Below the pieces are notes generated by a model. The model was not told where the DNA came from. It searched no databases and saw only the letters and a list, made by a program, of their open reading frames with translations. From Kudoa neothunni (lineage: Eukaryota; Cnidaria): a stretch of DNA of 64,000 nucleotides. How positions within the stretch are numbered: position 1 is the first letter of the stretch; the number at the start of each line of letters is the position of its first letter. The position numbers and the translations under genes were made by a program. Shown here piece by piece: positions 1-11,943 of this stretch. Location of the stretch: positions 4,588,001 to 4,652,000 of the forward strand of contig OZ199839.1 of assembly GCA_964304625.1 (NCBI GenBank), read 5' to 3'.

Positions 1-140
1 AACGATTTTAACGACCTTTTGCATCTAATGTTGTTTTAATAAATAAAAATTTAATTCTATATTAATAAAACAGTATAAAAAGTTTCCCTCACAATTAATT
101 TCTTAATAGTGGCGGCCAATAGAAACCGCAATAAATAAAA

Positions 141-837
141 CTAGCGCAAAAGCCCCGCTTCGCATGGGCTTCCCTTCCGGCCACGCAGACTAAAGCCTTG
201 ATTAGACCAGGGTCATTTGAAGTTCAAAGTAAATTAATGGTATTTAAATCAATAGTGGAAAGATTACCCAATTAACGGATGATTTATTTAACTAATTGGA
301 CGTATGAACCTTATTTAATATTTATAAAAACGAATAAACACTACTGAGCGTTTAAATTTCCTATTTAAAACTCCTAAAACATCGATTTTCTCCTTGTTGT
401 TTGCAGTAATCTCTAAATCATACCATATGAATACGACTAATCTTGTTAAACATCAACAAATGGATTTCATATTAATGCTTGGCTATATAACCTAATATTA
501 CCTTCTTTATTTGAACTATTTCAATTATTAAATTACTTTTCAATAATTTTAAATTAAATAAACGTGATTGTACGTTTAAAATTAACTTTTAAAACTTTAG
601 AGAAATGATCTATATGTTTGCATAAATCCTAAAATCAAACCACTCATGCCACGTGAAAATATTTTTAGTCATTTTGTAGGATGCAAACGTTTTGTAATTT
701 TTTACGTATACGTATTTTGCTATGTCAAAATAAAATTTTTTCTTTCCATATGTATGCTCAAATGGAGCGTTATGTCTCTCTATAAAGAATGAAAAATGCG
801 TACACACACGGATTTCCGGTTTGCTTTATATACTAGA
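141..837 (-). mobile_element. Non-autonomous Helitron, copy A
   Basis: Rolling-circle element lying on the minus strand. Read on that strand it begins TCTAGTATATAAAGC after an A and ends with CTAG before a T, the A^T insertion habit of Helitrons. Just before the 3' end is the classic hairpin: AAGCCC and GGGCTT arms around a short loop, then a few bases, then CTAG. It lacks Rep/helicase coding; the short frames inside are not conserved proteins. Two other copies of the same family lie at 37635-38285 and 58520-59217, which fixes the ends by comparison. Confidence 0.82.
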
Positions 838-2031
838 TTTTTTTCAAAAAATAGGTTTATTGTAACATATAAGGCTTAAAATACAATCGTTAGTTTAAAA
901 CAAAGAAAAAAGATTGAACATCACATTAAAAGATCGTATATATATCCAAAAAATGAAGTGGAAAGTTTAATATATATTTTATACTATATTATAGTGTTAG
1001 GGCTTCCAGATGGTTCTAGTTTAACATAGAATACACTGAAAGCTTCTATAACAATCTATCATCGGCCTAGATGTTTCTAGAACATTCTGGATTCTAAATT
1101 CCATATATAAACAGCTTTGTAGATATACATATAGTGATATTAATAACAATGGTGTCTTGTCTTAACATATAGAAATCCTATTAACGTTGCTTCTTTTTAT
1201 TTTGTATAGTTAACTTTCGTTAAGAGTGTTTCTTTAAAAATTAATTGTTCAACGATTTTTTCTGACAGATATCAAATACAATGAAGATTGAAGATTCATT
1301 GTATTGTCGCTATAAAAATTTCATGATAAAAGTTTTACGATAAAATGATTATAACTTATTTTATAATTCGAATAAATTAATAAAAAAAATTTCTAAACTA
1401 AAATATATAATGATTGATTGTATTGTTATCCTAAAAGGTTCATAGTCGATGTACATAAAAAAATAGAGAAGATAAATTAAAGTAAGATGCGTAAGGCTTA
1501 ATTAAACGGCCGAGGCGTATAATTTTGAAACGATCAATTCACAAAAAATGTTGTTAAGACATATAATAAACTTAGAAGTTAATGTGAAAACAATAAAATG
1601 TGTTTTCAATATTCATTGGAAATTTAACGATGATTTCATGTGTGCCGACAGCGTAGTATTCGGGATTTTGTGCCAAAATTAGATGTTATCATAATTAGCT
1701 GTAAACTTCCTCTCGGCATTCTTCTATTTTAATATAAACAACCGCAAAAAAATCGACGTGCAAAAGGATGTTTTTTAGGTGCCACATCTTACCCTATTAC
1801 CGAACTTTACGTAACGCGCATATATTTTATTTCTTATGAATAAAACGATTTTTGCATATTATTAATTTATTAGGTACTTTTCTAAATCATATTTGAATAT
1901 TGTATTGGTAAATTTCTAATATAATGAAAATCGCTCGACTTACGTTTGAAAAAGGGGATTCATTTATAATAATTTACTAATTATTGGATGTGTTCAATTA
2001 GAAAATGCGTTGATATATAAAATTAGTAGTA
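838..2031. other. Gene-poor stretch, contains promoter-like block
   Basis: No credible coding region on either strand. The only structured part is the heat-shock-element and TATA cluster at about 1004-1111, listed separately. The rest is AT-rich and shows no repeats with recognisable ends. Confidence 0.6.
1004..1111 (+). promoter_or_regulatory. Heat-shock-type promoter block without a gene
   Basis: Two arrays of alternating NTTCN/NGAAN pentamers occur: TTC..GAT..TTC at 1004-1016 and TTC..GAA..TTC..GAT at 1075-1092 (TTCTAGAACATTC). A TATA box, TATATAAA, follows at 104-111 of the second kilobase (1104-1111). The order and spacing resemble HSF-driven promoters of small or 70-kDa heat-shock genes. 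No heat-shock coding sequence follows before the Tigger element at 2032; only very short frames are present. It may be a promoter whose gene was lost, a non-coding RNA promoter, or chance in AT-rich DNA. Confidence 0.4.
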
Positions 2032-4114
2032 CAATGGGTGACGGGTACTTGGCACCTTTAGAATATCTAACGAAATAAAATAACGTAGAAGACAATAACT
2101 TTAAAAAAGGTTGTAAATACATTTAAAAACGTATATTATTCAATTTAAAAATATAAATATGTTTTCAAGCGTTGATGGGTATTTGACACTCTTTTCGCCT
2201 GAGTTAGATATTAATCACGTGCAACACTTCAGTTTTGTAAACATGGCTGATAAAAAGTAGTATTCTATTAAGGAGAAACATGATATCATCAGATTTTTTG
2301 AAAAGCAATCACCTAGAAACGCTAAAAGTCAAACGGTGAAACATTTGAAACTTGCTTCAATATCCACCCTAACTAAATGGAATTTTAGCAACAAAATCAC
2401 AAATTATCAATTTTTATGAGAGTGGCCTAGTTAAAAAAATAGAAAAATTCTAAAAAAGGGAGGTATTGATGAAATCGACAAAGAATTCTGTAAAGGTTTG
2501 AAATGTGTCAGTTGTGGATGGTTTCGCGGATTTAAAGATAGATTTAATCTCTGAAGATTTAACTTTCATGGAGATTCTAATACCGTGAGCGATGATGTTG
2601 TGTCTGACTGGAAATCTCAATTAGAATCTATAATGAAGAACCACAAAAAAAATAAAATCCTTAACTTGGGTGAAACTGCTTTATTCTACCAACAACATCC
2701 AAGAAGTAAAAGCTTAAAATTTTTTGTTTCCATATATTGATACCGTTTAGTTTATATTAAGTTAATTAATATTGAGATGAATGTTTATCATCCATTACTA
2801 ACTCATTTTTAATGTTAATATTTCAACTTTTTAAGTTTAATTACGTGACAAGTCGATTTTTTTAGATTTCTAGAAGAATTGTTATTTTATAGATTCTATT
2901 TAGGAAGAAGTTATCTTTCGTCTAACGAGTCAAATTCAAAATGCACTAAACGGTCCAAAAAACAAATAACGCTACTACTTGGGATCTCCTTAACAGGAGA
3001 AAAGCTTGAGCCAATAGTTTTGGGCCATCATAGTCAACCAAGATGTTTTAAAAATTTAAAACGAAAATCGATCCCTTATTACTCAAAAAAAAATTCCTGG
3101 ATGACCACTGAAATATTTGCTCAATATTTAATCCAACAAAATCAAACATTCAAAAACAAAAATTTGAAAGTTTTATTTTTGGTGGACAATGCAAGCTGTC
3201 ACCCTCCTTTAAGTCTTTCCAACATTACGTTAATGTTTTTCCCAAAAAATACAACCTCTGTACTCCAAACGATGGATCAGGGTGTAATCAATTTGTTCAA
3301 GTCGATTTATAGGAAGAATTTGATTGAAAAATATACCTTTTACGTCAAAAATAACTTAAATATAAAGCCGATTGATATTTTAGATGCCTTGGTATTGATA
3401 AAGAAATCTTGGGAAAATGTCAGGTCGCAGATATATCAAATTGTTTTAGAAAGGCTGGCTTTATTTTCGAGGATAATAGTACTGAAATATCCCCTGTTCC
3501 ATCCGAAAAATTAATCAATGTTGACCAGACTTGCAATGAGTTAATTCCAAAACCGTCATTTGATGAAGAAGATGGCACTGATCTGTTAGAATCCATAATG
3601 GAGGAATTTATTGTTAGAGTGTGTCAGTATGACACAGAAGAAAATTCAGTGATTCTTTCAGAGTCATCAAAATGTTTTGAATACCTATGTAGCGATTTTT
3701 TAGTTCTTTTTTTTTTTGTGTGCAAAAAAACCAACGGTTTAAATTTTTATCGACCTCAATCGGCAAATGCCGATTGTTAAATATGTAAATAATTTTGTTT
3801 ACTGATAAATGTTTATTTTAATCGTGACTTGAGTCACGACAACCTAAAAGGATATTTCAAACAATGCGGTTCTGATGTTTGGGATCCACTTTATCGAATT
3901 GAAATGGAACTTTATAAGACGTCGGAAAAAAGTACGATACAAACAAAAAGATTAGATTACTTTAGTAGTTCTAAGCAGATTTTGAATTACTAATAAACAC
4001 TTTTTTTTATAACGGACGTGCGCGCGTCGTTAGTTGCCAAATAGCCCGCAATGTTGGCTATTTGGCACTTTTCCTTCGATCTCGTAGGGATTACGTAATA
4101 CCCGTCACCTACTG
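2032..4114 (+). mobile_element. Tigger/pogo element T1
   Basis: Terminal inverted repeats with the pattern CA(A/G)T(G/A)GGTGACGGGTA, flanked by TA on both sides, mark a pogo/Tigger element. The family also occurs at 44682-46561 and 55615-57654, all with termini built on CAGT.GGTGAC. It carries one broken transposase gene in the same orientation. Confidence 0.85.
2243..3993 (+). pseudogene. Tigger transposase (CENP-B type), broken
   Basis: The frames give a CENP-B-like N-terminal HTH (KEKHDIIRFFEKQSPRNAKS, TVKHLKLASISTL), the second DNA-binding part with WFRGFKDRFNL, and a DDE nuclease domain. The first catalytic region reads NLGETALFYQQHP where an Asp is expected before ET; the second is VDNASCHPP and the third TMDQGVINLFK. 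An early stop follows the fifth codon and there are several frame changes. Between 2706 and 2903 lies a GT...AG insertion absent from the protein alignment, matching an intron position in the two sister copies. The C-terminus, ending with a SSSKQILNY tail, reaches 3993. Confidence 0.8.
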
Positions 4115-4338
4115 TATACTTATTTAATGATATAAAAATAAAATTTATAGTAATAAATTTGCTTAAAATAATTTTATGTATTAAGTTGACATTTTATATA
4201 CACAAAAATTTCAAAGTGAATAATTATAACACTGTTTTTTATTCAGTTGACTTATAATAATGACAACGAAAATTACTTTGAGACAATCTTTCTTTTATTT
4301 GTTGAGGTTTTAGAGATAAAACCTATTTATCTTCTTAA

Positions 4339-6125
4339 CCCATAGCGGGTTTTCGTTGCTTTTTCGGCACTGGCATATAATCGCCATACAAACATTCATT
4401 GTTTTTAAAATTTTATTATTTTTTTAATATCAATTAATGAATTCATTTTTAATTTATTACTACAGTATAATTATAGTTAATAATGTATTTGTAAAGATAT
4501 GATAATAAATAGCTCATACCATGTGCTTAGGTCATAATGCAACGAAAAATTTATGATATTTGTCTCTTTGAAGAGTATTTTTGTAAATTTAGAAAAATTA
4601 TATTTAGTTTTATGATATAAACTCAATTTAAGAATTACAGACTTATCTAAGATAAGTTATAACGGAAGTAATGCGAGGCCGAAAAAGCAACGAAGAACGA
4701 CCAGCATGCCATGCTAAATCCTAATAATCCCACATTTGTTATTTGATCGACGCAGTTGATGAAATTGATAATAATGATGATGAAATTAGTTGCATCGATA
4801 TTGTAATGGACGAAGAAGAAAGTTTTGTCAGCCTAGATTCAGACAATGTTGACATCAGGAATGTCCCCGAAGTTTGCGGGGAAGTTGAGATATTTTCAAC
4901 ATTAGATGATGGTCAGACTGCTGAGAACTCCATAGCTATGTGGGAAAAAATTCTTCATTCATCAAATTTATCAACCGATATGGAAATTAATGTTTTTTCA
5001 CAAAACAAAAATGAATTGCCAACAAACGTTTCGCTCGAAAAATACGATTCACTCGAAGCATTTTATGAATTTTTCGATGAAAGTTTATTGATGCACATTG
5101 TTAAACAAAGTAATCTGTATGCTTGCCAGAAGAATGACCATTCTTTCCACTTATCGTTAAAGGAACTAAAATCACTCATTGGTATTTTGCTACTGTCTGG
5201 ATATAATAAATTATCCCAACAACATATGTATTGGGAATCTGCAATGGACTCTGGAGTTGATATAGTCAGAAAATGTATGTCCTATAAACGCTTCAAGACT
5301 ATAAAATCATATATTCAACTTAATGATAACGTCAGTTTAGATCCCTCAAAGCAACCGGCACCGTGAGAACCAATCGTACTTCCAAATGCCCGCTTACAAC
5401 AAATAAAGTGATGGAAAAAGTCGAGAGGTTTCTTCGAAACATTTAAGGATAAAGAATTTGGCATTAATGGTCTATATTGGAGAGACACAAAACCTGTAGC
5501 TCTAATGAATAATGCACTAAATGCCGAACCTGTCCAACAGATCCGACGATATTTTCAATCTAAAAAAAGATACGACAACGTTCCTCAACCTTACATATGT
5601 TATATGTATAATAAATACGTGGGAGGAGTCGATGTCGTCGATGCTTCAGTTTCATGTTACAGAGTAAATATAAAATCTAAAAAATGGTACTGGCTCCTGT
5701 TTACCAATATGTTATCCCTAGCTGTGGTTAACTCATATAAATTGGTTACCTATCCAAACTCCAAGCGTCATCATTGTGCAAAAAAGAAACGTAGATGTAT
5801 AGTTTGTAAAAAAACTACAATACATTTATGTACGAATTGCCAATGTTATATACATATAAAATGTTCAAGAAAATTTGATAAGGCATAATTATTTACAATT
5901 ATTTCATTTTAAACCAGCTGTTTTTTGTATACCGCAAACACAAATCTGCTATTGGAAAATCGCACGTCGGTAGTTTTTCGCTGCTTTTTCGGCCAATTAC
6001 TAATTCAATTGTAATTTATTAAATATTTAATATTTCAAAAATCTATTACACCAGTGTTAGTTATTAATGATTTAATACATATATATAAATTATAAATAAA
6101 ATCTAAACATTTGACCCGTTATGGG
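4339..6125 (+). mobile_element. piggyBac element Pa
   Basis: Exact TTAA target duplications flank CCCATAGCGGG at the left and its near-perfect inverse CCCGTTATGGG at the right. A subterminal repeat with core GCTTTTTCGGC recurs near both ends (about 4358 and 5982) and inverted at about 4680. It is an internally deleted copy. Confidence 0.85.
4670..5888 (+). pseudogene. piggyBac transposase, internally deleted
   Basis: An acidic N-terminal region is followed by the DDE_Tnp_1_7 start (EAFYEFFDESLLMHIVKQSN, then SLKELKSLIGILLLSGY). After about residue 205 the frame breaks, and most of the catalytic core, including the first two Asp residues, is missing. Coding resumes with the third catalytic motif GGVDVVDASVSCYR, the KWYWLLFTNMLSLAVVNSY helix and a C-terminal cysteine cluster (CIVCKKTT..LCTNCQCYIHIKC). 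The likely true start is the ATG near 4670 (MRGRKSNEERPA), with a break soon after. Confidence 0.82.
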
Positions 6126-6554
6126 TTAAATCTGAAAAAAGGGTATATAGGAAAATTTTATGAACTTGGAATCATTATATTCAGTCTAAAGATTGAGAAA
6201 TTGTTAATTGAATTAAATAAAATATTTCAAAGCACGTAATAACACAAAAAATTAAAAAAAATGTTTATATTATAGATAAAAACTAAAAAGGAAAATGTCA
6301 TGGCACGAGCGCTTCAATGAGTTAGATTCCGGTAATCCAGGTTAATCTCACATCACAAATCATTTTTTAAACTTACTTCTGTAATTCTTTAATTTACATA
6401 AACATTTATAATTAAATGTATTCTACTGGAATATGTATAATTTAATCTATTAAGAAATGCCAACAGCATAAATTATCGAATCAATCGTACAATGCACGTT
6501 TTAATCCCGGCGGCCGCATGAAAATTAAGGGATTATCTACCGTTCTTTTGTAAA
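6126..6554. other. No gene seen
   Basis: AT-rich sequence without a supported coding region, RNA gene or repeat end. It leads into the piggyBac end fragment that begins at about 6555. Confidence 0.5.
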
Positions 6555-6854
6555 TATTAGCCAAAATATTTTCTTTTGGTTTGTTATATTTTTGTTAATA
6601 TGTGTTTCGAGATAATTATTTCGGGCAAAAAACCTATTTGTAAACATTATGTTGACTTATAATATCCCACGATATTTTACGAACACTTGTCGATGTTATT
6701 ACGAAAAGATTTAATGCTTGAAGCTAACGCATATTTCGCTCTGTTCTCTTCCAGCGGTTTTGGTATTTTTCTAAAATTATGACAATTTGATTTATCTAAG
6801 TATTATCGCGCTATAAAAAAGTGGGGTGTTTTACATCCCAAAAGTGTTCGAGGT
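6555..6854 (+). repeat. piggyBac end fragment, one arm of an inverted repeat
   Basis: About 290 bp here match, in inverse orientation, the segment at 7660-7960 inside piggyBac Pb. Shared landmarks are GTGTTTCGAG, TTATTTCGGGCAAAAAA, ATTATGTTGACTTATAATAT, AGATTTAATGCTTGAAGCTA and the terminal CCCAAAAGTGTT. The arm stops where Tigger T2 begins. It is a lone terminus of the same piggyBac family, not part of Pb. Confidence 0.7.
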
Positions 6855-8065
6855 ACGGTCGAACTCCGTTTATCCGAAAATCGCGCTACCCGAATGATTT
6901 TTTAAAATTTATTTTAAAATGATGTAGATTATAAATAAAAATTTTCGGATGTAAATGCCTTGAAGTCTCGATTAGTACCTGGTCAAAATGGCACCTACAT
7001 TTATTTTTTGGACACATGTTCGTTATTTATTCAATTTAAATTTATGTTAGATTAATAGAAACAACGTAACGTATATAATATTTTATGTTCAAAATGCAAC
7101 CGTGTTCATGATGAACGAATAAACATTGGGTAAAGAAAAATTCTCTTATATCTTTTCATAAGTAATAAAATATTAAAATGGAATTTATGGGATTGTTTAA
7201 CTAAAAATTAGCGGTGACTTCATAAGACCAATTTATCCACGGAATTCACTCAATTCAAAATGTTCACACATCAGTTTTTTCCCATAACACCTCCATTTTT
7301 AGGTCTTATTGAGTCTTAACAATCATTGAACAATATTAAATTGTTAGCATATGACATATTTTAATTAACGAGGTGGTTCTAAATATCGTTATGGAGAATT
7401 CTGGGAGAATACTCCTCATTGTTACTTTATGATACTTACCATCATTATTAACACAACTCACAATATCCAAATAGGGAAGAAATTATAAAAAAATTAATAA
7501 TAATAATAAATAATAATCCATTTTTTAGAATCTAGAACGTATCAGTCTAGTGTGTCGCAGCCGCGCTAGGGTCGCACACATCGGTAGTATGCGTGCGCCG
7601 ACTACGTTGGATAAATTATTACTGTGCCTTAACCCTCTAATTATCCAAAGAAACATATACCCCTAACACTTTTGGGGTGTAAAGCACCTCAATTTTTTAT
7701 TGCATAATAATACTTAGATAAATCTAATGGTCATAATTTTAAGATAATGTCGAAATCGCCGGTAGCGAACAGAGGAAAATATGCCTTAGCTTCAAGCATT
7801 AAATCTCTTCGTAACAACATCGACAGACGTTCGTAAAAAATCGTTTGATATTATAAGTCAACATAATGTTTACAAAAAGTTTTTTTGCCCGAAATAATTG
7901 ACTCGAAACACGTATTAATGAGAATATAACCAAACAAGAAAAGAATATTTGTACTAATTGCACCTAAAACAAGTGTTTGAGGAGTGAACTAAACAATAAT
8001 ATTTGTAATATCTCTGGCACCATTTATTTGTTTTTTTATCTTTACTTCGTTCACAGTACTCACAA

Positions 8066-9378
8066 CTAGATTATTTGGAGCTCATAGGAGGATTCTTTTT
8101 CGGACGAATTTCTTGCCAATAATGGATTGTAAAGTTCTTCGGACATCTGTTTCAAAAAATTACGCCTAGTTGTGGTACTATCATTAAAAATATCCTTAAA
8201 TATTGCAGATGCATTAATTAGAGACAAATCAACCATGTTAAAAAACACTATTAGAGGTCACCTTCTTGTGAATTTGCGTACAGAAACCGACGCTAACATC
8301 CTATCAATGTTATCAACTCCCCCTTTTGATTCGTTATAGTTTAGAATCACTTGGGGCTTACACTTAGTTGACTCGTCGCTAACAGAATTACTGCTTTCGA
8401 CTTATTACAAACATAGGACGTCAGCAAGAATTTTTCGTAATACACGAAAGTAATACTGTAGAGGGTTCTTTTTCTTGAGGGAAAAGGACAAGGAGGTATC
8501 TCTTTTTTGTTTTTCGAACTGTTCCCAGGAAGGTAAGCTTTTTCTGCAATAAATTTTTCCCAAGACATACACTGATGTTACGGACATAATTTGCCACTGG
8601 ATCGACTAAGAGAAAAAACTTTAGGCCATATTTTGCCGGCTTCATCGGCATGTACTGTCGGAATGGGCACCTTCCCTTGAACGAAACAAGTTGCTCGTCC
8701 ACGGTTACTTCTTGATTTGGTGGAAAACGTCGGGGTAATGAATCAACCCATTGATTCCATACATCAAGGATTGGGAAAAATTTATCATTTTTTTCGTTCC
8801 AATCGTGCATTAAAATCATCGAAATGGAGTGCACGAGTGATTTGAGTGAATCGACGGAGTGAAAAAAGCCTTCTGTATATTTCCACACCTTCTCTTACAC
8901 CGAAGAGCTCGCATAAAGGCTCTTGTCGGTCTTTATGAGTAGCCATCAATACGAGAAGACCAAGGTAACCTTTAAGTTCCACAAGGTCTAATTCCATCCA
9001 GTCATCTTTAAAATGGTGCATTCCAAACACGTTGGTAAATGTAATAATCTGATGGCATATATCATTGTTGAAAAACAGGAGGAAGCAATCTAGTAAGCAT
9101 AGTATCTTTGACGTCGCATAAGCTGTAGCTCCAGGTAAGGAATTCATAATGTTTTCTTGGCATGTTTTAGTTGTAGGTGGCTTGGATAAGCTCCACGTAA
9201 TTCCGCATTTGTTTGTTAACATGTTGCTATGTGCTTCCTGAATTTCAGCTTCATCATCAGTAATTTCACCCTCTTCTATAATTTGATCCTCGAATTCGCT
9301 GCCAGATGAACATAAATCGTCACTATACTCGCTAAGACCGCTCATTTCCACACTGTCAAATATACAAAGTTTGTGCAT
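8066..9378 (-). pseudogene. piggyBac transposase lacking the second catalytic Asp
   Basis: The frame from 9378 starts with an acidic N-terminus, then the family signatures WSLSKPPTTKTCQENIMN and LVELKGYLGLLVLMATHKD. The first catalytic Asp is kept (VTVDEQLVSFKGRCPF), followed by KYGLKFFLLVDP. The chain then jumps from SVCLGK to NLLQKKLTFLGTVRK: the segment that normally carries the second Asp (SDNFFTS in sister copy P3) is deleted. The third region is degraded. Several frame changes are present. Confidence 0.8.
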
Positions 9379-9413
9379 TTATTATAGGGTTTTTCGAGCT
9401 TTATCGCCAATTT

Positions 9414-9755
9414 TGTTGTATATCCAGAAGTGCGCAGAAAGATAGGCAATGTAAGAAAAGACACAATGATGTATAGTAACTAATTATGGGTTAAATACTA
9501 ATTTGGCGAGGATTATTATTATTAGCGGGGGTCGCATCGGCGGCGCGTTCGGTGGAGGTCTCAGTAATATCGTTTCTTCGTGGTGTATGTTGTTGATGCT
9601 TTGTATATGTCATTTATCCATTATTACCATGAGGTGTAAAACTAACATGCCCTTTATCTGCCATTCGTCATCTCGAGAATTCATCATCTAAAGGTTCTAG
9701 GAATCGATATCACCGATCGCTCCCGGGTATTCCAATATTATTGAATCTGTACACA
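9414..9755. mobile_element. 342-bp unclassified insertion in the left mariner arm
   Basis: The right arm of M1 runs GCCAATTTGTCAAGC (inverse) without a break, whereas the left arm is split after GCCAATTT and resumes at AATTTGTCAAGC. The direct repeat AATTT flanks the insert. It is more GC-rich than its surroundings (GGGGGTCGCATCGGCGGCGC). No family could be assigned; it has no clear inverted ends, tRNA-like box or coding content. Confidence 0.6.
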
Positions 9756-9913
9756 AATTTGTCAAGCAATAACGTCAGTTTATCAAGCTTTAACGACGCT
9801 ATTAAATTATATTACTGAATTAACCATATATAAGTAGGTTTTATTCTATATTCATGCAATCAATACAAAAAAATAAATAGTTCCAAATATAACAATAATT
9901 ATTTTATATTTTT

Positions 9914-10892
9914 TTATTCTAGAATTATTTCTCTGTTTAGGCAGAGAGAGATGTAGCGGAGCATTTTTCGAAAATACCCCTTGCAATCCTCTGGTGTAAC
10001 TGAATTGAATCCGTCATTAATAAGATTCAACAAGTCGCTCTCATTCCTTGCCTGACCTCGTATGACGAAATTTTTCCATTTGCTAAAGGTGTTTTCGATC
10101 GAGTTGAGGAATGGGGAGTAAGGAGGTAGGTAGAGTACGTTTAACCCCGTCGACTGGATGTAGTCTTTCACACCGTGATAATGGTGTATTCGCACATTAT
10201 CTAAAATAAAGCAAGGATTTTCAATTTCCGTAGAATTGCATGTTAATGTGAGTTCATGGAGATAGTTCTTGAAATCTTCTCCATTAACCGGTCGGTTATT
10301 TATCTTGTGGAAGACCATACCATATTTGTTCATTGAAGTTATTACGGAGATGTTCCTACTCCTAACGCTGCCAGCTGGAACATAAGCCGACGTCCCAATC
10401 AATGACCGACCCAGCTTTGTCCTACTGGAAACACTAAACCCTACCTCATCAATAAATATGAAGTTTTTGTCCTCAATTTCAGGGAGATTAGAATTAAAAC
10501 TTTGTGCGTACGCTAGACGCTGTTCCAATGTATTAGCACAATTCCTTCTCTCAGAGACCAAAAGTTACGGATTTAAATGAGTAATGAAACTCGTTCAAAC
10601 ATCGATTAATGGTGCTGATACTCACTGAGACGCCACATTCGTCGATCAACTTAAGGCGAAGAGCTTTGAGTGTAATAGTAGCATCTTCATCCACCCGACC
10701 TTTGATTAATAACTTTTGATCCATGTTTAATATCGTCGAAAAGTCGACACTTCTTTTTAGGGACTTGGTGTTGCCATGCTTCAAGTTTGCAGGCACCATT
10801 GAGACCACTGTGCTGCGAGGAATCCCAAAATGTTTGGAAACATACGTGTTTGTCACACCAGTTTTTGAGAGGTTAATGATATCCAATCTCAT
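9914..10892 (-). pseudogene. Tc1-like DD34E transposase, one frameshift
   Basis: Two frames overlapping at 10551-10561 make up one protein of about 325 residues. The first holds the paired HTH DNA-binding region (NTYVSKHFGIPRSTV and SISTINRCLNEFHYSFK). The second holds the nuclease: FIDEVGF, ILDNVRIHHYHG and LPPYSPFLNSIEN, with 34 residues between the second Asp and the Glu, the Tc1 spacing. Only the shift at about 10555 separates it from an open gene, so it is young compared with the other mariners here. Confidence 0.85.
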
Positions 10893-11530
10893 TTTATCGG
10901 TTATAGTTTTTCTTTTTATCTTTGGTTATTGCGATACTTGAGAATTTTCACTGTTGTTTGATTAAAATATATTGATAATATTTAAATTCTAAAACTATTA
11001 TAAATCTTACCGCTCATATTTAATTCTTTAGGATATTAATTTGATTTCAATATTATAGTGAAGCTCGAGTATGCAATCACCGCGTGGCCACAAATGTGTA
11101 CACGAAATGTTTACGCATGTTTAGCCTCAGTATTTTTCACACTGCTCTAATTTTTACATCTCTTTATTTTAAATAACGAAGATAGCTAATAAACTCATGG
11201 CCAAATTTGGACTAAGTATATTATCAGATAAAAATATAATTTTTTATTATTTTTACAAAAAGTGAACATAATACGGGAAAATCCTTATGCATATATGGTT
11301 AATTTAATACTATAATTTAACCGCGTCGTTAAAGCTTGATACACTGACGATAATGCTTGACAAATTGGCGATAAAGCTCGAAAAACCCTATATATCGGAT
11401 AACTATTGCGCAAGCGAACTCATGTAACTGCCTTACGAATCCCATGATTTTGGAATAACTATGGATTTCATGCCATTAATATTACGTATCCGTAACAAAT
11501 ATTTTTATTCCTATTATTTAAGAAAAAAAA

Positions 11531-11570
11531 ATCTAGGGTGTTTTACACCCCAAAAGTGTTGGAGGGTATT
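11531..11570. repeat. Lone piggyBac terminus with hairpin
   Basis: AGGGTGTTTTACACCCC followed by AAAAGTGTTGGAGGG matches the terminus of piggyBac Pb. No partner transposase belongs to it. It lies between the mariner M1 and the right end of Pb. Confidence 0.55.
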
Positions 11571-11943
11571 TTTTATTAAAATTTTTACAATTTTTGTTAT
11601 CAAAATTTAAGGAGTAACATAAACTAAAGGAATAGCTAGAATTTATAGCGACAGACAAGATTAATAAGGAAGATGTGCCAATAACAATATCGTTTTTGGG
11701 GTGTATTACACCCCAAAAGTGTTAGAGGGGTTAAACTAATGTTTTCACATTGTATTCATTAGTATAACATATATATAGTCGAGTTTTATTTTAAAATATA
11801 AAACAAACGTTGAATAATGAAAAATAAAGCATGTAACCAAACTGAATTTTTCCAGCGCATTCACGGTCTCGTTTAATCGAAATTTCGGTATCCGAAAGAA
11901 AAATGCCAACTCCCAACATTTTCGGATAAATGGGGTTCGACTG

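Larger units (their letters stand above)
9385..11390 (-). mobile_element. Tc1/mariner element M1
   Basis: Inverted termini TAGGGTTTTTCGAGCTTTAT at both ends extend inward as a long inverted repeat (GTCAAGCA, AACGTCAGT, ATCAAGCTTTAACGACG). The left arm is interrupted by a 342-bp insertion. The element lies in the 5' leader of the piggyBac Pb transposase gene. It encodes a nearly whole DD34E-type transposase. Confidence 0.85.
7633..11728 (-). mobile_element. piggyBac element Pb with a mariner inside
   Basis: TTAA occurs at 7629-7632 and 11729-11732. The right end reads inward as CCCCTCTAACACTTTTGGGG with a near-perfect hairpin (arms TTTTGGGGTGTA and TACACCCCAAAA). The left end starts CCCTCTAA and has the same ACACTTTTGGGGTG motif about 30 bases in. 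The transposase gene reads leftward and is broken; the mariner M1 sits immediately upstream of its start codon. Confidence 0.75.
6857..11943. mobile_element. Tigger element T2, gutted and filled with other elements
   Basis: The two ends match the two ends of the better preserved Tigger at 47294-49526: left CGGTCGAACTCCGTTTATCC plus the following ATCCGAA-type stretch, right TTTCGGATAAATGGGGTTCG. TA flanks both sides. No Tigger transposase remains between them; the interior is largely piggyBac Pb and its mariner. Confidence 0.7.

Noticed and set aside
9503-9691. Gly-rich 62-codon frame in the mariner arm
   Set aside because: Sits within the unclassified insertion and reads like translated non-coding DNA.
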